Part shown: positions 1 through 32,420 of the stretch, piece after piece
Numbering within the stretch: position 1 is the first letter of the stretch
How the letters are laid out: the number at the start of each line of letters is the position of its first letter
NCBI RefSeq assembly: GCF_022682495.2
Contig: NC_071389.1
Coordinates: forward strand, 105,131,951 to 105,195,950
Direction: 5' to 3'
Origin: Desmodus rotundus
Lineage: Eukaryota; Chordata; Mammalia; Chiroptera; Phyllostomidae
DNA: 64,000 nucleotides
Program-made: the position numbers and the translations under genes
Notes under the pieces: generated by a model
Databases searched by the model: none
Seen by the model: only the letters and a program-made list of their open reading frames with translations
What the model was told of the DNA's origin: nothing

Positions 1-1650
1 GAAGAAACCCTGCATTGGAAGAAAGCTGGTAAATATCTCTTTTTTCTAGTAAGTTTATGATAATGCTTTTACCATTCAACCATTCACCAAATATTTATTC
101 AGCATCTATAAGGCACTATGAAGAAAAACAAGGTCACTGTCTTCCTGAGCCGTACAATTCAAAGAGAGGAAATAAGCAAATAAGATAATTGTAGATTGTG
201 GTATATATTGTAAAGGAAATAAACAGGTAACAACAGAGTAGTCAGGAGGTGCATTATATAATATGGGCAAGGAAGACTTAATCTTCCTGAGGAAATGAGG
301 ATGCTTTTGACAGCAAATAACAGAGACCCCTAATTGAAGTTGGCTTGAACAGTAAAGAAATTTTTAAGTTCATATAACTTAAGCCTAGAGGTAGGGTTGG
401 TCTCAGGACTGGCTTAAACCCTAGACTCCAACTTCTACCCAACTTCTCTTCAGGTGTCTCATAATGATGGACCCTACACACTCACCTACTCCAAAAAAAT
501 AGTTAAGGCGGACTGATTAAATAAAAGGGGCCTACAAAAATGAATAACCCCGACTCCTAACATGCTAGGAATGCCTACTAACATAACTAAATGTTTTATT
601 TATATCTAATCCTTCCAAATTCCCAACAAGATGGATCTCCATTTTATAGATGAGGAAACTGAGGGCCACAGAATTTGAAGATTGCATAGCTATTACCTAC
701 TAATGACATGTTTAGTGGTTTACATACATTTTTTTTACATGCACCTTATGAAGTGGAACACAGGAAGACTTAAGAATTTCTCAGGGTCACACAGCTGGCA
801 AGTTAGTTAAGTGTATATAGTCAAGATTCAAGCCATGAAGTCCAACTCCAGGAGGGCCAGTGCTCTTGCAGGCTGCACTATTGAGTACATCACTATTGCC
901 CGAGGATTTAAACCTGATCCAAATCCATCAGGCTCCAACGACCAAGAACAAACAGTTCCTTTCTCTTTTCTGCACAGCTTTCCTCACATAGAACGTGGGA
1001 CGCACACCTTCCAAAAATCTCAAAGTTCTACTTCTGTTCAAAAATGCTATGAGTCCACGAATTTTAATATAAGGTTTTGATATGCAAAAAAAGTGGTGGT
1101 GGGGAGGGGTTTTGTAAGGCATAACCAAAATAATTTCACCTTTAGATAGCTACTATTATTGTCCCCATTTTAAAGGTGAGTTAAGTGCAGCAATTGATTA
1201 AGCAGCTGGTTTAAGTGCTAGGCCATCCATTTATATCATAAACCGAGCCTTTTAGTCTCGTTTCTGACTTTATCAAAGATTTGGCATACTTTCCAGGATT
1301 TAGGTTTTTGTGACTTTAGGTTACTTCTAACCTAACTAGTTACACGCGTTTGAACTGAGCTTGCAGTTCTATGAGCCTGAAGGAGAGTGAGGCAGAAGAT
1401 ACCAGGCAAACTTAAAGACAAAGAAGGGTATGAAAGACCTGATAACAGCACCGGAGTTCTACCTTTTTTTCTTTTCATAACTTTTGACTGAAAAGTTAAC
1501 AGGAACATCGCTTTTCAGGACAAACAAATGGGGTTTCCGATCAAACAAATAAATCGTTATCAAACAATCTATGGCTAGGAGCGGCAGGGCAGGGCGGCAC
1601 AAGGTCTGTGCAAGACGTACCAAAAACAGGCAGCCAAGTGTTACCGCAGA
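1..1650. other. Upstream flank of HSPH1, no gene seen
   Basis: No coding exon is recognised. At about 70-240 there is sequence resembling an old interspersed repeat with a feeding-and-growth-type 'caaatatttattcagc' core. At about 630-830 there is a MIR-like SINE: 'gatgaggaaactgagg' followed later by 'ggtcacacagctgg'. The remainder is ordinary AT-rich mammalian intergenic DNA. Confidence 0.5.
625..825 (+). repeat. MIR-like ancient SINE
   Basis: The sequence contains the MIR core landmarks 'gatgaggaaactgagg' and 'ggtcacacagctggcaagtta' in the right order, separated by diverged sequence. This is an old tRNA-derived mammalian SINE. The boundaries are approximate. Confidence 0.5.
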
Positions 1651-1909
1651 CAGACTTCCAAATCGCGCCACATCCAAAAATGTTTTAAAGGAAGGAAAAA
1701 CAAAACCTGACATTTTATTCCAAATACCTGCCGACTGATGAATACGCGAACATTTAACACAAACCCCGTGCTTATTACTCGCGGTGGAAACGGATATCCC
1801 TTCTCCATAATCAACCAATTGTGGGATAATACAGACCACTAGCGACACGAACACAAAACGACCAAACACGCGACTCAACACAGAAAACGCGCAAATGCAA
1901 TGGAGGAAA

Positions 1910-2035
1910 GCGGGCTCTCGCGAGAGTTCCTCAAGACAAAGCCGGGTCCCAGCACGAACTGCTGCCAAGACTACAGGTTCCAGCATGCAAGGCACACGCC
2001 GACTCCCAGCAGGACTACATTTCCCAACGTGCTGG
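1910..2035. promoter_or_regulatory. Upstream promoter-like cluster: TCTCGCGAGA palindrome and two ZNF143-type sites
   Basis: A perfect palindrome CTCTCGCGAGAG lies at 1915-1926. Two matches to the ZNF143/THAP11 SBS motif follow: ACTACAGGTTCCAGCATGC at 1970-1988 and ACTACATTTCCCA at 2014-2026. Both motif classes are known from CpG-island, often bidirectional, mammalian promoters. They lie about 680-790 bp before the HSPH1 start codon, so they may belong to a distal or divergent promoter. The motif matches are seen directly; function is inferred. Confidence 0.6.
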
Positions 2036-2262
2036 CCTAATAACTGGCCGGCACTCTCAGCGTTAGGGGGTGTCATGTTAGAGTCTAGGAGTCGGACAGT
2101 ACTACCCACGAATAAACGACGAAGGTGACGATTTTTCGAATCACTCTTCGTAGCCCGTAAGATTAACAGCAAGTAGCCTAGGGCTGGGCTGGGGGACCGG
2201 AGGGCGTGGGCGGGTGGCCTGCTGGGCTGAGCCAATAGCGCGGGAGCGGCCCTCCTGCCGCC

Positions 2263-2475
2263 ATGGCAACGGCGGTCATTTTCCCCCCCACCTCCACAGG
2301 GACTAGGGCCCCATTGGGTGGAGTTTTTCGAGAAGGCTCGAGAAGAAGGAAGCGGAAGTGGCACGTGGAGGGGCCGGTGGAGGCGCCGGTGAGTAAATGC
2401 CGCAGATTCTGGAAAGTTCTGATCGGTGCGATACATAAGGCTGAGGAGTTGAGCCCTCCCCTTTTGGGTCGGTAG
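2263..2475 (+). other. Upstream ORF with strong Kozak context, 70 codons
   Basis: An ATG at 2263 sits in an optimal context (GCCGCCATGG) and opens a 70-codon frame that ends 228 bp before the HSPH1 start. At 2388-2390 the frame meets a consensus splice donor (GCCG|GTGAGTAA), so it could be a translated uORF or the coding start of an alternative first exon. The peptide is basic (a run of R/K residues near residues 26-33) and is not recognised. It could be a chance frame in GC-rich DNA. Confidence 0.3.
2327..2344 (+). promoter_or_regulatory. HSPH1: Heat-shock element (HSF1 site)
   Basis: TTCGAGAAGGCTCGAGAA contains four alternating 5-bp units (TTC-GAA-CTC-GAA with 2-bp spacers), one unit carrying a single mismatch. 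HSPH1 is a known HSF1-induced gene, so this is the likely heat-shock control site. Confidence 0.8.
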
Positions 2476-2637
2476 TTGGGCGCCAAGCGTGGAGTCAGCC
2501 TTTGCAGGTCCGGGAAGTCACTGAAACGGCCAGCGGCGATTTGGCGCTGCCTGCCTCTGGGTGAGCCTTCTGCGAACCGCCACGGTCCCCGAGAAGCCGG
2601 GGCGCCCGATTGACAGAGGACCGGCCGGACCCCGTGA

Positions 2638-24537
<21,900 letters not shown>

Positions 24538-24567
24538 ATAACGTTAAATTGGCTTTGTCCTTCAATT

Positions 24568-24573
24568 AATAAA
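24568..24573 (+). terminator. HSPH1: Proximal polyadenylation signal of HSPH1
   Basis: AATAAA 31 bp after the stop codon, followed by a U-rich stretch. It would give a very short 3' UTR. Confidence 0.5.
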
Positions 24574-25170
24574 ATTTTTGCCATAGTAAGTGACTCTATG
24601 TAACATACTGAGACTATTTATATTTTCTTTTTTAAGGATGTTTAGAATTTTTGTGTAGTATATGGAAGAAGAAAAAGCTTAAGTCTGTAGTCTTTATGAT
24701 CCTAAAAGGGAAAATTGCCTTGGTAACTTTCAGATTCCTGTGGAATTGTGAATTCATACTAAGCTCTGTGCAGTATTACCATTCGCATCAGTGAAGATGA
24801 AATTGACTTGTCTTTTGAAGAAGCTAAAACAAACTGTACTGCTTGTTCAAGAGGGCTGTGGGTAAAATTTGTTCCTGCCAAGGTAGTTTTCTTGCAACTT
24901 GCTCTCCATTTCAGCATGTGTGTGGATGTTTATAAACAAGACAGTCGGATTTCACAAGGGCTTTCTAAAATTCTGTCCAATAGGAGAAGATTTTTTGCTT
25001 TGATATTAAAATTTATTGAGTAATGCAAATGCTAGTGAAATGTGTTAGCAGCATGCAGAACAAATCTTCAGATATCTCTCATTACACAGTGCACTGTCGT
25101 GAAGATGTCAAGCAGAAGAGATGTGGGTTCTTTGTGTTACTGGTGTTGTGAAGCCTTTTATGAGCTTTAA

Positions 25171-25176
25171 AATAAA
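25171..25176 (+). terminator. HSPH1: Distal polyadenylation signal of HSPH1
   Basis: Canonical AATAAA, followed by the T/GT-rich 'gttcatcttacggtgtcat'. It matches the position of the main human site. Confidence 0.85.
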
Positions 25177-25294
25177 GTTCATCTTACGGTGTCATTTCTA
25201 AATGGTTTTGTCACTGACTTAAAAATGGGGTGCGGTGGAGTGCCCTAAACTTACTGAAAAAATGAAGTCACTGTGAAAACAAGTATTTTCTGCT

Positions 25295-25830
25295 CCTTTA
25301 TATGAGGGGGGGTGCCCCCCAAAATGGAATCTATAAAAAATTGTGTATTATTATCCTGTTCAAACTTCAGTCACCTTCAAAGTACTCTCTATTTGATGCA
25401 GTACACCTTTTAAAACATTTTTTTCCACTGCTCAAAACAGTTTTTGATCTCAATTTTGATGCCCTTTAGTGCTTCTGCCATTTTTCATTTCAACTCTTCC
25501 ACATCACATGTTTCCCTTTGAGGACATTATTCATCCAGGAAAACAAAAGAAAGTCGCTTGGGGGGGCGGGTATCAGGTGACTAAGGAGGGTAGAATGTGG
25601 GGTCCTGCTGCTTTGGTCCGAAACTGCTGAATGTTCAGTGGGGTAGGTGCAGTAATGAATCACCCATCACAAAATGGGCAAATGTGTTGAGTCTTCAAAA
25701 AAAATTCACCAAAGCCAAACAGCCTTTCATAACATTGCCAGCTGGCACCCTGAGACAGATGGGTTTGTAGAGCATTTCACCTAGCAGGGGATTCCTGTAC
25801 TACAAGGGGCCTGCCCTGCCAGAGATAATT
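25295..25830 (-). pseudogene. Degenerate mariner transposase (C-terminal half)
   Basis: Translated on the minus strand, fragments in changing frames resemble the mariner DDE transposase: a region like PHSTLLSHLIPAPQATFF where mariners have the PYSPDLAPCDFFLFP motif, and later CFEQWKK followed by stops. Many stops and frame changes make it long dead. It lies about 100 bp beyond the HSPH1 polyadenylation site. Confidence 0.65.
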
Positions 25831-25849
25831 ACGTTTTTGAGGCGTGCCC

Positions 25850-26570
25850 CTCTTTTGTGTTATTTTCTAAACAAATGACTCTCCTGATAGAAATCATATA
25901 TGGGTTACATTTAAAATTTTAAGAATACAAATGAATACAATTTATAATCCATCCCCTAGAAAAAAGTACTGACTCCTGTTGCATAGTCCTTCAAGCCTTC
26001 TAACGGGGTGTGTGTCAGTGCACGCAGAACATTGCAGTGTTGTGTAGACTGCTTTTTAACTGTTCCAGGCAAGGACGTGAAGGAATACAGGGATGGGCAA
26101 AGTGGCTTTACAGTTTGCATGGAAAAAGGCAGATTATGGTTATTACAGTAGCTTTATTGACTACCTGGCTTTGCCCACCGTGAATAATCAGGTATTAAAA
26201 CTTCACAGCTGTGCTGTTCCATCAACTTGACTGTTTTTAACCAATGCCAATGTTTTAGGTGTTTAGGGATTTAGGTGTTCACCGGGTTTTTGCTATTCTA
26301 AGTAATGCTGCAATAAACCTTACCTGGTGGTTTTCTAAGGAGGAAATTGAAGTAGCGTTGGGGCTCATTTGAGGAAAAGACAATAGGGGGGATAGCAAGT
26401 ATTCACACTGCCCACTAAGATGCAATAGTTCCTGCTCAAGTGGAGGCCAACTTTCCCTCACCAAGGGGCGACTAATGTTTTTAACTGTTGCCAGCCTGTA
26501 TTACTGTCTACCATTTAGCTACTGTGTACCAGGTATTTCACGTGATTAGTCATGGGAAGCATCAGAGTTG
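25850..26570 (-). mobile_element. Antisense L1-derived fragments interrupted by a MITE
   Basis: 'aagtaatgctgcaataaacc' near 26305 and preceding AT-rich sequence resemble the 3' part of old L1 elements in reverse orientation. The mariner-like MITE at 26088-26182 lies inside. Confidence 0.35.
26088..26182. mobile_element. Second mariner-like MITE copy
   Basis: The left end CAGGGATGGGCAAAGTGGCT and the inverted right end (tttgcccaccgtg) match the terminal repeats of the intron 5 element (10084-10190) with several substitutions. Length is about 95 bp. Confidence 0.6.
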
Positions 26571-26574
26571 GGAA

Positions 26575-26812
26575 CAAATGGAGATCACATGGGGGGTATC
26601 AGTGGGGAGGGGGAGGGAGGGAATGGGGGAAAGGTACAGGAAATAAGCATAAATGGTAAGTACAAAATAGGGGAAGGTTAAGAGTAGTATGGGAAATGGA
26701 GAAGCCAAAGAACTTAGATGTATGACCCATGGACATGAACTAAGGGGGAGGGATACCGTTGGGAGGATAAAGGGGAGAAAAAGTGGGACAACTGTAATAG
26801 CAAACGAGCATT
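26575..26812 (+). mobile_element. 5'-truncated HAL1 (half-LINE) 3' end
   Basis: The sequence from 'aaatggagatcacatgg' to 'gggacaactgtaatagca' is the same 3' UTR as in the two long HAL1 copies at 47.2-49.1 and 50.3-52.3 kb. No coding part remains. Confidence 0.75.
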
Positions 26813-26814
26813 TA

Positions 26815-27526
26815 AATGTTAACGCCCGCACTCCAAGCAGCCCTTCTGCACTCAGTGACGTCTTCATTCATGTGTCTGCTGTTTTAAATTTGATCACATC
26901 TTTGTATTTCATGAACTGAATATTTTACTCATTCTCATTTGTTGATTTTTATATAAAATGTTAAGGATCTTAACCATTTGTCAATACTCAAAACATTTGT
27001 CCCACTTTGTAATTTAACTGTTTTACCATTTAGAAGCCTTGAATTATGTAATTTGTCTCTCAGTTTTTCTTAGCCTCTCTAATGCACGCTAGTACATACT
27101 CAGTGGATGTTCTGTACCTGTGAGAGGTAAGGATAGGTTAGGCTTCTGTGTACAGTTGGGAGGCTCACAAAAAAAAAGATTTTTTAAAAGTATCCATGAG
27201 AAACCAATTTTTTCTACCCCAAAATAGTACCTGATAATAGTGGGGGTAATACCAATCTGGCCTAAACCAGTTTATTTTTATTAAAGGTTAGAAATTTTTG
27301 ATAGCCTTATTTTTCTGTAAAGATAAAACTATTTCAAAAAGTGGCTCAACTGACTATAGTTTACAGACCTCAGAATTGCATTTTTGGATGTAGGACTAAA
27401 AACATTGACTATTTTATAATATTAATATTGGTTTACACAATTGTAATATATATAGACCAATTTGGATAAATGCTCTGACAAAGCATTGAATTTTATATTA
27501 ACTTTCACATAAATTGTCACTTTATG
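26815..27526. other. Unassigned intergenic sequence
   Basis: No exon, RNA gene or clear repeat is recognised. It is AT-rich and probably contains decayed L1. Confidence 0.4.
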
Positions 27527-27732
27527 GCCCTGGCTGGTGTGGCCCAGTGGGTTGAGTGCCAGCCTGTGAACCAAACGGTTGCCAGTTTCAGGGCACATGC
27601 CTGGGTTGTGGGCCAGGTCCCCAGTTAGAGGCATGTGAAAGGCAACCAATCAATGTATCTCTCATACATTGATGTTTCTCTCCCTCTATCCCTCCCTTCC
27701 CCTCTCTCTAAAAGTAAATAAAATCTATTAAA
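27527..27732 (+). mobile_element. VES-type SINE
   Basis: A clear tRNA-derived head (GCCCTGGCTGGTGTGGCCCA, then gtgggttgagtgcc), the second-half motif 'gggcacatgcctgggttg', a C/T-rich stretch and a (A)-rich tail. The target-site duplication of about 16 bp (aaattgtcactttatg / aaattgtcacttcatg) differs at one base. Confidence 0.92.
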
Positions 27733-28617
27733 AAATTGTCACTTCATGACAATACCTCTAAATGTCTAGCCATTTTAGTTAACAATGAACAGAATCAAAC
27801 CTTGAATCTAGTTCATGACCACTAATTATATCGAGCAATGACTTTCTTGGGTTAAAATCCCTAATGCTTCCTTGATTTTTTTTTTTTTTTTGTCCTTGAT
27901 GCTATTGAACATTACTTTCTGAAAGGTCAAAGAATAAGCTTCAACTGCTGTTGTCAGTGACCCATTTTTATCAGCAGCCTCAAGATGATTTTCCAACATT
28001 ACTACTTGTCAGTGTATATCCAGGCTTCTCTCTGCTTGTGATACTTGTGGATGAATATGTCATGATATAATCAGCACAAAACAATACTATGCTTTTGTGG
28101 GGAGATTGAATCTTAGTATTTAGAGAGCACTTTCATTTCTCAGTGTTCAGTTTGGTGGGTTAAGCTCTCCTAGTGGGCAGGGACATAAGCTGTGCTGCTG
28201 CTGTGGCAAAGGTGTCACAGTTCTCTCTTGGAGACATAGCTTTGCTGGCCTTGGATGCTTCCTAAAATATAGCCAGTTAAAATTAGCTAGAGGCTGTGTT
28301 TGCATGTGGTTGGTGAATATAAGCATGTGTGACATGATTTGAAAGCTCTAGTCCAGGGTAATTAGCTTTTCCAGCCACTGATGGTTTTACTTTCTCAGAA
28401 GTGCTGTAGTATAGTGTGGTCCCCTTACTCTTACTCTACCTCAGGACAGGTGGCAGATTTGAGGGGAGAAGAAGATTGGTTTCACATCTTAGGGTCCAGA
28501 ATGTGCTGCCCCCACCCCCACCCCAAGCACTATGGTTTTTAGGCAGGTCAACGTGTCTGAACCTCCATCTCATCCAAGTGTAGATAACATGACCTTGGCT
28601 GACCGCTGTGGATTCCA

Positions 28618-28770
28618 CTGGGACAAGGTTTCTCAACCTCAGCACTATTGACATTTTGGGTGCAGGTGTGGGTGGGGGCACTGCCTCTGCCTGTTTGGCC
28701 TCTACTTTCTAGGTGCCCTTATTGTGACCACCAAAAATGATCCCTGCACCTTGAAAAACCCTGCTCTAGG
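28618..28770 (+). mobile_element. MER5A-like hAT-Charlie MITE
   Basis: 'tttctcaacctcagcactat' with 'tgacattttggg', 'ggcctctac' and 'gtgaccaccaaaaatg' match the well-known non-autonomous MER5 layout. Confidence 0.75.
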
Positions 28771-30149
28771 GAAAGTGATTTTGAACCTCAAAAGTATACA
28801 GGAAGAAAGAGAAGTAAATGCCTTAATGCCTTTCAGTGACCCTGCGCGTGCTCAGGGCTCTCACTCAGGTTTCAGAGTAATCCTTAAGATATTACTCCCT
28901 GTTCTACAAGTGGAAAAATGGGACAGAAATCTGACCAAGTTCAAAGGTCAAATCAGAACATGAATCTGACAGACTCCAAAGCCTCTCCTCTCTTAGCAGA
29001 GTGGCAAAAGTTAGCATGCACTGACCAAGGTGTAAAAAAACCTGTTGTCATTGAGAATTCTGTAAGAGGACTCAAAATCTGTTCTCTGAAATTATTCATA
29101 AAACTCAGCCCTCAGGTGATGAGTGTGGACAAGTAAGTCACGCACAGAGCCCCACGGAGGACTGGTTGCCCTCATGACCCCCCAAGGCACCCTGAATTAC
29201 ACGCACCCTCTTCTTAGTTTCAGCCTCACCTGCTCACGTGGGAGGACAGAGGCTCAGTTGTGTTGTTGTGTTTATAGCCCAAGTGCCTGCTGTTTCCTAC
29301 TTGCGACCCTCCTGAAGATCTCAGCTGCCACTGAGAACTGACCATATGCCAGCCAGAATCTGTTAGCCCACAGTGAATTTCAAATCCCATTCTTCACACA
29401 AACTAAAGTTACATGACACAAAGACCTCTGGAAGAGCAGAGTTGGAGACAGATGTCCACAGGCAGCCATTCAGGTTTCGGTTTGCTTCACGGTGGCTGGG
29501 GGCCTTCACAGGCCAGTGGGACCAGCTCTGGACTGGGGTGCGCACAGATCACATCCCTGATCAGTGCATCGGTTCCTACACAGGCTAATAATGATGCTTT
29601 GTTTCAAAAGGAGAGGTAGGGGTGGCACAGCATTTTTGTCAAACAAGCACAGCTGTCACTCAGACTAAGGCTGTTCTGCTGTTGGCTTGGGGAGCTCTGG
29701 GCTTCTTGAAGAGGGAAAGAGGGTCCCTGCTGATAGTGATGAGCCCCTTCTCAGAAGCACAGAGGTGGTGGAGCAGGGCTGTGACTGCCGGTGGGGAAGG
29801 AGTGACTGCCAGGGGGTCACTGGGCACCCCATAATCTGTTTCCCTACCATAGCAGCACCCCCCAACATTCTACCCTCAAATGTACAAATGTGTGCACCAA
29901 CACACAGCTCATCTCATGCCACGCGTACGACATGTACACACATGCACACTTCCCCACACATACCACCCAGTCCCACCTCCCACCCCCTCACCTGTCACCT
30001 CCTCCTGCCCAGGCCTCCCTCTCCCCAGGAATCCCAGCCAAACCTCCTGAAAGCTTCCTGTTAGCTTCCAGGGGAACTCCCTGTATGTCTCTCTTGTAGT
30101 AAAGCATAACTTTCTCATGACCTGTTGGTAGTTTGCTCTCCCACTAGAC
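28771..30149. other. Intergenic stretch without recognised gene
   Basis: Several overlapping short ORFs exist on both strands, but none shows splice context or a recognisable domain. A CA-rich patch (about 29880-29960) is low complexity. The right end, from about 30130, begins an L2 fragment. Confidence 0.4.
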
Positions 30150-30450
30150 CAGGGGTGTCAAACTCATTTTCACTGGGGGCCACATCAGCCTCAAGGTTGC
30201 CTTCAAAGGGCCGAATGTAGAGTTCCTTGCCCCTAGTTAAGGAGTAGTTCCATTTATACAGTCCTAAAATTACATTTGGCCCTTTGAAGGCAACTGCAAG
30301 GCTGATGTGGCCCCGGTGAAAGTGAGTTTGACCCCCTGCCCTAGACTGTGTGCTACTTGAGGACAGGAATGGTTTCTTAATCCTATTTGTTTCCAGGGCT
30401 TTGCATAGAGCCTGACACATAAACGAAATGTTAACTAAATGAACAGACAA
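30130..30450 (+). repeat. L2 fragment split by a hAT-type MITE
   Basis: 'ctctcccactagac' on the left and 'ctagactgtgtgctacttga' with 'cctgacacataaacgaaatg' on the right form one L2 3' end, interrupted at 30150-30338. Confidence 0.55.
30150..30338. mobile_element. hAT-type MITE, copy 1
   Basis: 189 bp with long imperfect terminal inverted repeats: left CAGGGGTGTCAAACTCATTT, right the complement ending GTTTGACCCCCTG, extending inward through 'gccttcaaagggccgaatgt' and its inverse. Flanking 8-mers CACTAGAC and CCCTAGAC differ at one base, consistent with an 8-bp hAT target duplication inside an L2. Confidence 0.85.
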
Positions 30451-30515
30451 AGTAATTAATAGGTAGGCACTGACCAGATCCCACATTCTTGAGAGGAAAA
30501 CCTTAGTGTCTATTT

Positions 30516-30860
30516 GTCTGCTGTGGCTTCTGTAAGAATAACAACATACTGGGTGGCTTAAAACAGAAATTTATTGTCACAGACCTGGAGGCCACAAGCC
30601 TGAAATCAAGGTGTTGGCAGGGTCACTCTGTCTCTGTGGGCTCCAGGGGAGGGTCCTTCCTGCCTCATCCTAGTTTCCAGTGGCTCCAGGTATCCCGTGG
30701 CTTGTGGCCACATCTTGTCTGTTCTTCATACCCCTTTACCCCTATGTGCCCTGACACCTCCTTTTGTCTCTCTCTCACTAGGACACTGGATAGCATTTAG
30801 GGCCCTCCTGAAACTCCGGGTGATCTCACCTCACGGTCCTGAACTCAGCACACCTGCACT
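30516..30860 (-). mobile_element. Ancient LTR (MaLR-like), antisense
   Basis: 'atactgggtggcttaaaac' with 'agaaatttattgtcacag' and 'ctggaggccacaagcctg' are the reverse of the 3' part of the same LTR family present at 32120-32420 and 41276-41648. The family assignment to MaLR/ERVL is tentative. Confidence 0.55.
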
Positions 30861-30999
30861 TCCCACCCAGCTCACACTCACAGCTTCCAGGGATCTTTTG
30901 GGGCATGCCCAGCCCACTATCAGGCTCTGTCAGGGGCAAGAAAAAAAATGCTGCCTACATCTTCCTTGCAATGTTGCTTTGCTGTTGTTTAGGAAAACT

Positions 31000-32120
31000 A
31001 AACCAGTAATTTAAAATGCATAAGCCTTTTCTCTGATGATAGTAAAGATGCACACAAATGACATCTTTCTTTAGGAGAGTCTCCATGACAACAGGGAGAA
31101 GTAAGAGGGGAGCCACATTTCAGGATGGGTTATAAGGGAAGATGCCCTAAGTCAAACCAGCCTAATTATTTCAGACGAGATCTAAACCACAAAATGTCCT
31201 AGTTGGGGTCTGGAGACTGAGAAGAGGGGAGGGCAGGCCCAGATTTAACCTGAGCTCAGAAAGGGCAGGGGTGGTATGAGGGATAGCCGGTAGATGACCT
31301 TAGGGAGGTGCCCTGGTGTAGTCTAGCCTACTACTAGCCTTCCAATATGACAGACTCGTCTCCAGGGTTTAGAAGAATGTTCTTGCCTCATCCTGAATCT
31401 CAGAGGGACCTGGCCAACCTTCCAGAAGTTGTGGCCAGTCTCCCCTGAGCACCTGGAATGGAGAAAAGACCCCAGTCCCTCCTTAATGGATCCCTACCTT
31501 TTACCAAAGCATCTCAAAGAGGCAAACAAATCATGCTGTGAGGGGTAGCCCAGCAGTACTACTCTGATCACCCTACACAGGAAGAGAGGAGACAGTCTTG
31601 TTCCTCTAGCACCACTGATTAGAGACCAGGGTCTTGACTAGACTTCCTTACTCAAGTCAGGGTCACTCACTCCAGGCTTGGCAGCCTCCCGGTGGTAAGA
31701 ATTGGGTAGGCAGGGGGAAGGCTCTGCTCACTCTCAAAACCTGTAGTAACCCAGCTCAGCTCACTGGAACTTTTGGAGGGACTACCTGGCACCTCAGCTA
31801 ACAATAAAATGGCTCCATTTTATTTGCTGGCTCCATTTGCCGTTGTTCCTTGTTACTTGTCTCCCTCTGAGATCTCACCCAGGAGAAGGGGTTACTGGCA
31901 AGACAAATTCAGACTCTCCTGGGGCCCCTGCTCCAAATCTCATCCAGTCTCACCCTTCTTGCTACCTTCCCACCCACATTCTCCTCATGGATAGCCAGCG
32001 AAGTCTCATGCTGTCCTTTAGGTATGAAGAGAAAGAGGGCAGATACAGGACCCCAGAGACATCAATCCCAGACTTAGCTCTGCCACCCTCTTGCTAATAA
32101 ATCTGAACTAGTTACCTCTT
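31000..32120. other. Intergenic stretch without recognised gene
   Basis: No splice-flanked exon or domain is seen on either strand. Sequence is of ordinary composition. Confidence 0.4.
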
Positions 32121-32420
32121 TGTTATGGACTGAATGTTGGCACCCCCACCTGAAGTTATGTGTTGGAGCCCTAATTCCAATATGATGGTATTTGGAGGTG
32201 GGGTCTTTGGGGGTGATTAAGTTCAGATGGGGTCATGAGAGTGAAGTCCCCCTGATAGAATTAGCCGCCCTCTCTGCCATGTGAGGACATAGCAAGAAGG
32301 CTGCCATCTGCCAGCCAAATTGACAGCACCTTGATCTCAGAACTGTGAGAAAAAAACGTGTTTTGCTTAAGATACCCAGTCTGTGGTATTTTGTTTCAGC
32401 AGCTAAGCTGACAAACACAA
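32120..32420 (+). mobile_element. Ancient solo LTR (MaLR-like)
   Basis: Starts 'tatggactgaatgttggcac' and ends near 'tctgtggtattttgtttcag', with 'gtgaggacatagcaagaagg' and 'cagaactgtgag' inside. This is the usual layout of this old LTR family. Confidence 0.6.

Larger units (their letters stand above)
24538..25197 (+). other. HSPH1: HSPH1 3' UTR
   Basis: About 660 bp resembling the human HSPH1 3' UTR as I recall it ('ttcaagagggctgtg', 'gttagcagcatgcagaac', 'tatgagctttaaaataaag'). It has a proximal AATAAA at 24568-24573, only 31 bp after the stop codon, and a distal one at 25171-25176. The end is expected 15-25 bp after the latter. Confidence 0.9.

Noticed and set aside
1459..2436. 325-codon open frame on the minus strand across the CpG island
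   Set aside because: No homology, no domain and mixed composition; stop-poor frames are expected in CpG-rich DNA. Kept only as context for a possible divergent transcript.
29687..30064. 125-aa and overlapping ORFs on both strands
   Set aside because: Pro/His/Thr-rich low-complexity translation of CA- and CC-rich DNA, without splice or homology support.
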